Shown: positions 4,960 to 5,633 of the stretch, one piece after another
How positions within the stretch are numbered: position 1 is the stretch's first letter
How the letters are laid out: the number at the start of each line of letters is the position of its first letter
Assembly: GCA_030838305.1 (NCBI GenBank)
Contig: JAUTWY010000535.1
Span: 1-5,633 of the forward strand
From: Acidobacteriaceae bacterium
GTDB lineage: Bacteria; Acidobacteriota; Terriglobia; Terriglobales; Acidobacteriaceae
DNA length: 5,633 bases
Direction: 5' to 3'
Made by a program: the position numbers and the translations under genes
The notes under the pieces: model-generated
The model's input: only the letters and a program-made list of their open reading frames with translations
Databases searched by the model: none
Told to the model about the DNA's origin: nothing

Positions 4960-5180
4960 GTGAAACGACTAGAGAAAATCACCTTCGGCGAGCTTCGCTC
5001 CACCGGACTGCGCAACATCCTGGTTTATTGCAGCGACTATCGATGCGGCCACTCGGTTAGTCTAAGCGCCGATCGATGGGCGATCAGGTCAGGTTATCCG
5101 ACATCGAAGATCAGTTCGTCTGCGAGGCATGCGGTCACCGCGGCGGCGATATCAGGCCGGATTGGCAATCGCAAAAGTGA
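4960..5180 (+). pseudogene. Small two-CxnC (zinc-finger-like) protein gene with a one-base frameshift
   Basis: The first frame starts at GTG 4960 and encodes ITFGELRSTGLRNILVYC and YRCGHSVSLSADRW (to residue 40), with a C-x4-C pair at 24 and 29. After TGG at 5077-5079 that frame turns into sequence without pattern and stops at 5184. The neighbouring frame from 5079 instead gives GDQVRLSDIEDQFVCEACG and then GGDIRPDWQSQK, stopping at 5180, with a C-x2-C pair. Joined, they form a protein of about 73 residues resembling a small conserved Bradyrhizobium family (YCSDYRC...H, then DRW, then VRLSDIE.RFVC.ACG..GADVRPD). A single lost G in the GGG run at 5078-5080 explains the break. The four cysteines suggest a structural zinc site; the function is unknown. 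The AAGAGG before the GTG overlaps it too closely, so the true start may also be damaged. A sequencing error is the alternative. Confidence 0.72.
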
Positions 5181-5235
5181 GTGAGGGCTCCGACATCCTC
5201 CCGCCCGTCCGGTTGATTGTGCGTCGGGGATGCGA

Positions 5236-5631
5236 TCAAGGGCAGTCAGCGATGGTAAATGTGCCTAACGAGACCCGCTCCTTGTTGACGTAGTGATATT
5301 CGTAACTGAACCCCTTTTCCTTGATCGTACGCGCGATATCACCGTTCGAGCACAGGAGACTTTGAGTTCTATGTTGCAGATCGCTGGCATCGATTGATCC
5401 GCCAGCGTCTATTGACAACCAGTAGACGTTCTTCGTCCCTTCGTACTTCACATCTTCTAGGGTCGTGATGTCATCGACCTTCCGGGGCAAGGTCTTTTTC
5501 ATATCGGCTTCGCGCTTCTGCAGTCCTTGATCGAACCGAGGGCCTGACGTTTCCCTATAGACCCAATATGTCACAGCGGCAATTGTGAGGATCACTCCAT
5601 AAATCAACGAGCGTTTCCAGGATAAGGCCAT
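5236..5631 (-). CDS. Small membrane-anchored hypothetical protein
   Basis: This is a complete 131-residue protein of no family I can name. After a short basic start (MALSWKR), residues 8-25 (SLIYGVILTIAAVTYWVY) form one hydrophobic segment, an uncleaved anchor or signal-anchor. The remaining residues, about 26-131, should lie in the periplasm. They include LPRKVDDITTLEDVKYEG (48-65), a Tyr-rich strand NVYWLSIDAGG, LLCSNGDIARTIKEKGFSYE (92-111) and a final TIADCP. Cys94 and Cys130 are the only cysteines and could form a disulphide. The alternating strand-like, Tyr-rich pattern ending in a C-terminal cysteine recalls small secreted or inner-membrane-tethered domains of unknown role. The ATG at 5631 sits two bases from the window edge, so the ribosome binding site and upstream context are not visible. 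It converges on the frameshifted small gene, with 55 nt between and no clear terminator. Confidence 0.7.
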   Translation of the reverse strand: MALSWKRSLIYGVILTIAAVTYWVYRETSGPRFDQGLQKREADMKKTLPRKVDDITTLEDVKYEGTKNVYWLSIDAGGSIDASDLQHRTQSLLCSNGDIARTIKEKGFSYEYHYVNKERVSLGTFTIADCP

Positions 5632-5633
5632 TT

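Noticed and set aside
5077..5083. Programmed -1 frameshift in the small cysteine protein gene
   Set aside because: No X XXY YYZ slippery heptamer or clear stimulatory stem is visible; a lost G is simpler.

Overview
The window looks like GC-rich alphaproteobacterial accessory DNA, most likely from Bradyrhizobium or a close relative in the Nitrobacteraceae. This rests on codon and base composition, the rhizobial form of a tRNA-Lys tail, and a DUF3489 - DUF2924 - recombinase gene set that I associate with that group. The genus is an inference; no marker gene is present.

Layout. Positions 1-195 hold no gene I can support, only a small inverted repeat. Positions 196-241 match the 3' part of a tRNA-Lys(CUU), from anticodon loop to CCA, and look like an attachment-site remnant. 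A terminator-like hairpin and a set of GTCTCTGC motifs follow. The tRNA tail plus its flank is imperfectly repeated at about 439-633, and a third version, with nearly the same internal spacing, lies at about 3401-3610. Between the second and third versions, on the minus strand, is a tight three-gene operon read from right to left: a small basic DUF3489 protein (3199-2843), a DUF2924 protein (2838-2329) and a large serine recombinase (2332-716). The first junction is 4 nt and the second is an ATGA overlap, so the three are probably translationally coupled and work together as a site-specific recombination module.

Right of the third tRNA-like copy, a strong hairpin with a T-run and a short palindrome precede a plus-strand gene (3764-4705). 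Its protein has the layout of a PD-(D/E)XK nuclease-like fold and is a candidate cargo or defence gene. A gene-poor stretch (4706-4959) leads to a small cysteine-rich protein gene broken by a one-base frameshift (4960-5180). The window ends with a minus-strand gene for a small membrane-anchored protein with two cysteines outside the membrane segment (5631-5236).

Overall this reads as the edge of a genomic island: tRNA-derived repeats, a self-contained recombinase module, one likely nuclease cargo gene and a decayed small gene. The least ordinary features are the three-copy tRNA-tail/terminator module bracketing the recombinase operon, the conserved but functionally unassigned partners of the recombinase, and the nuclease-like gene behind a hairpin leader.
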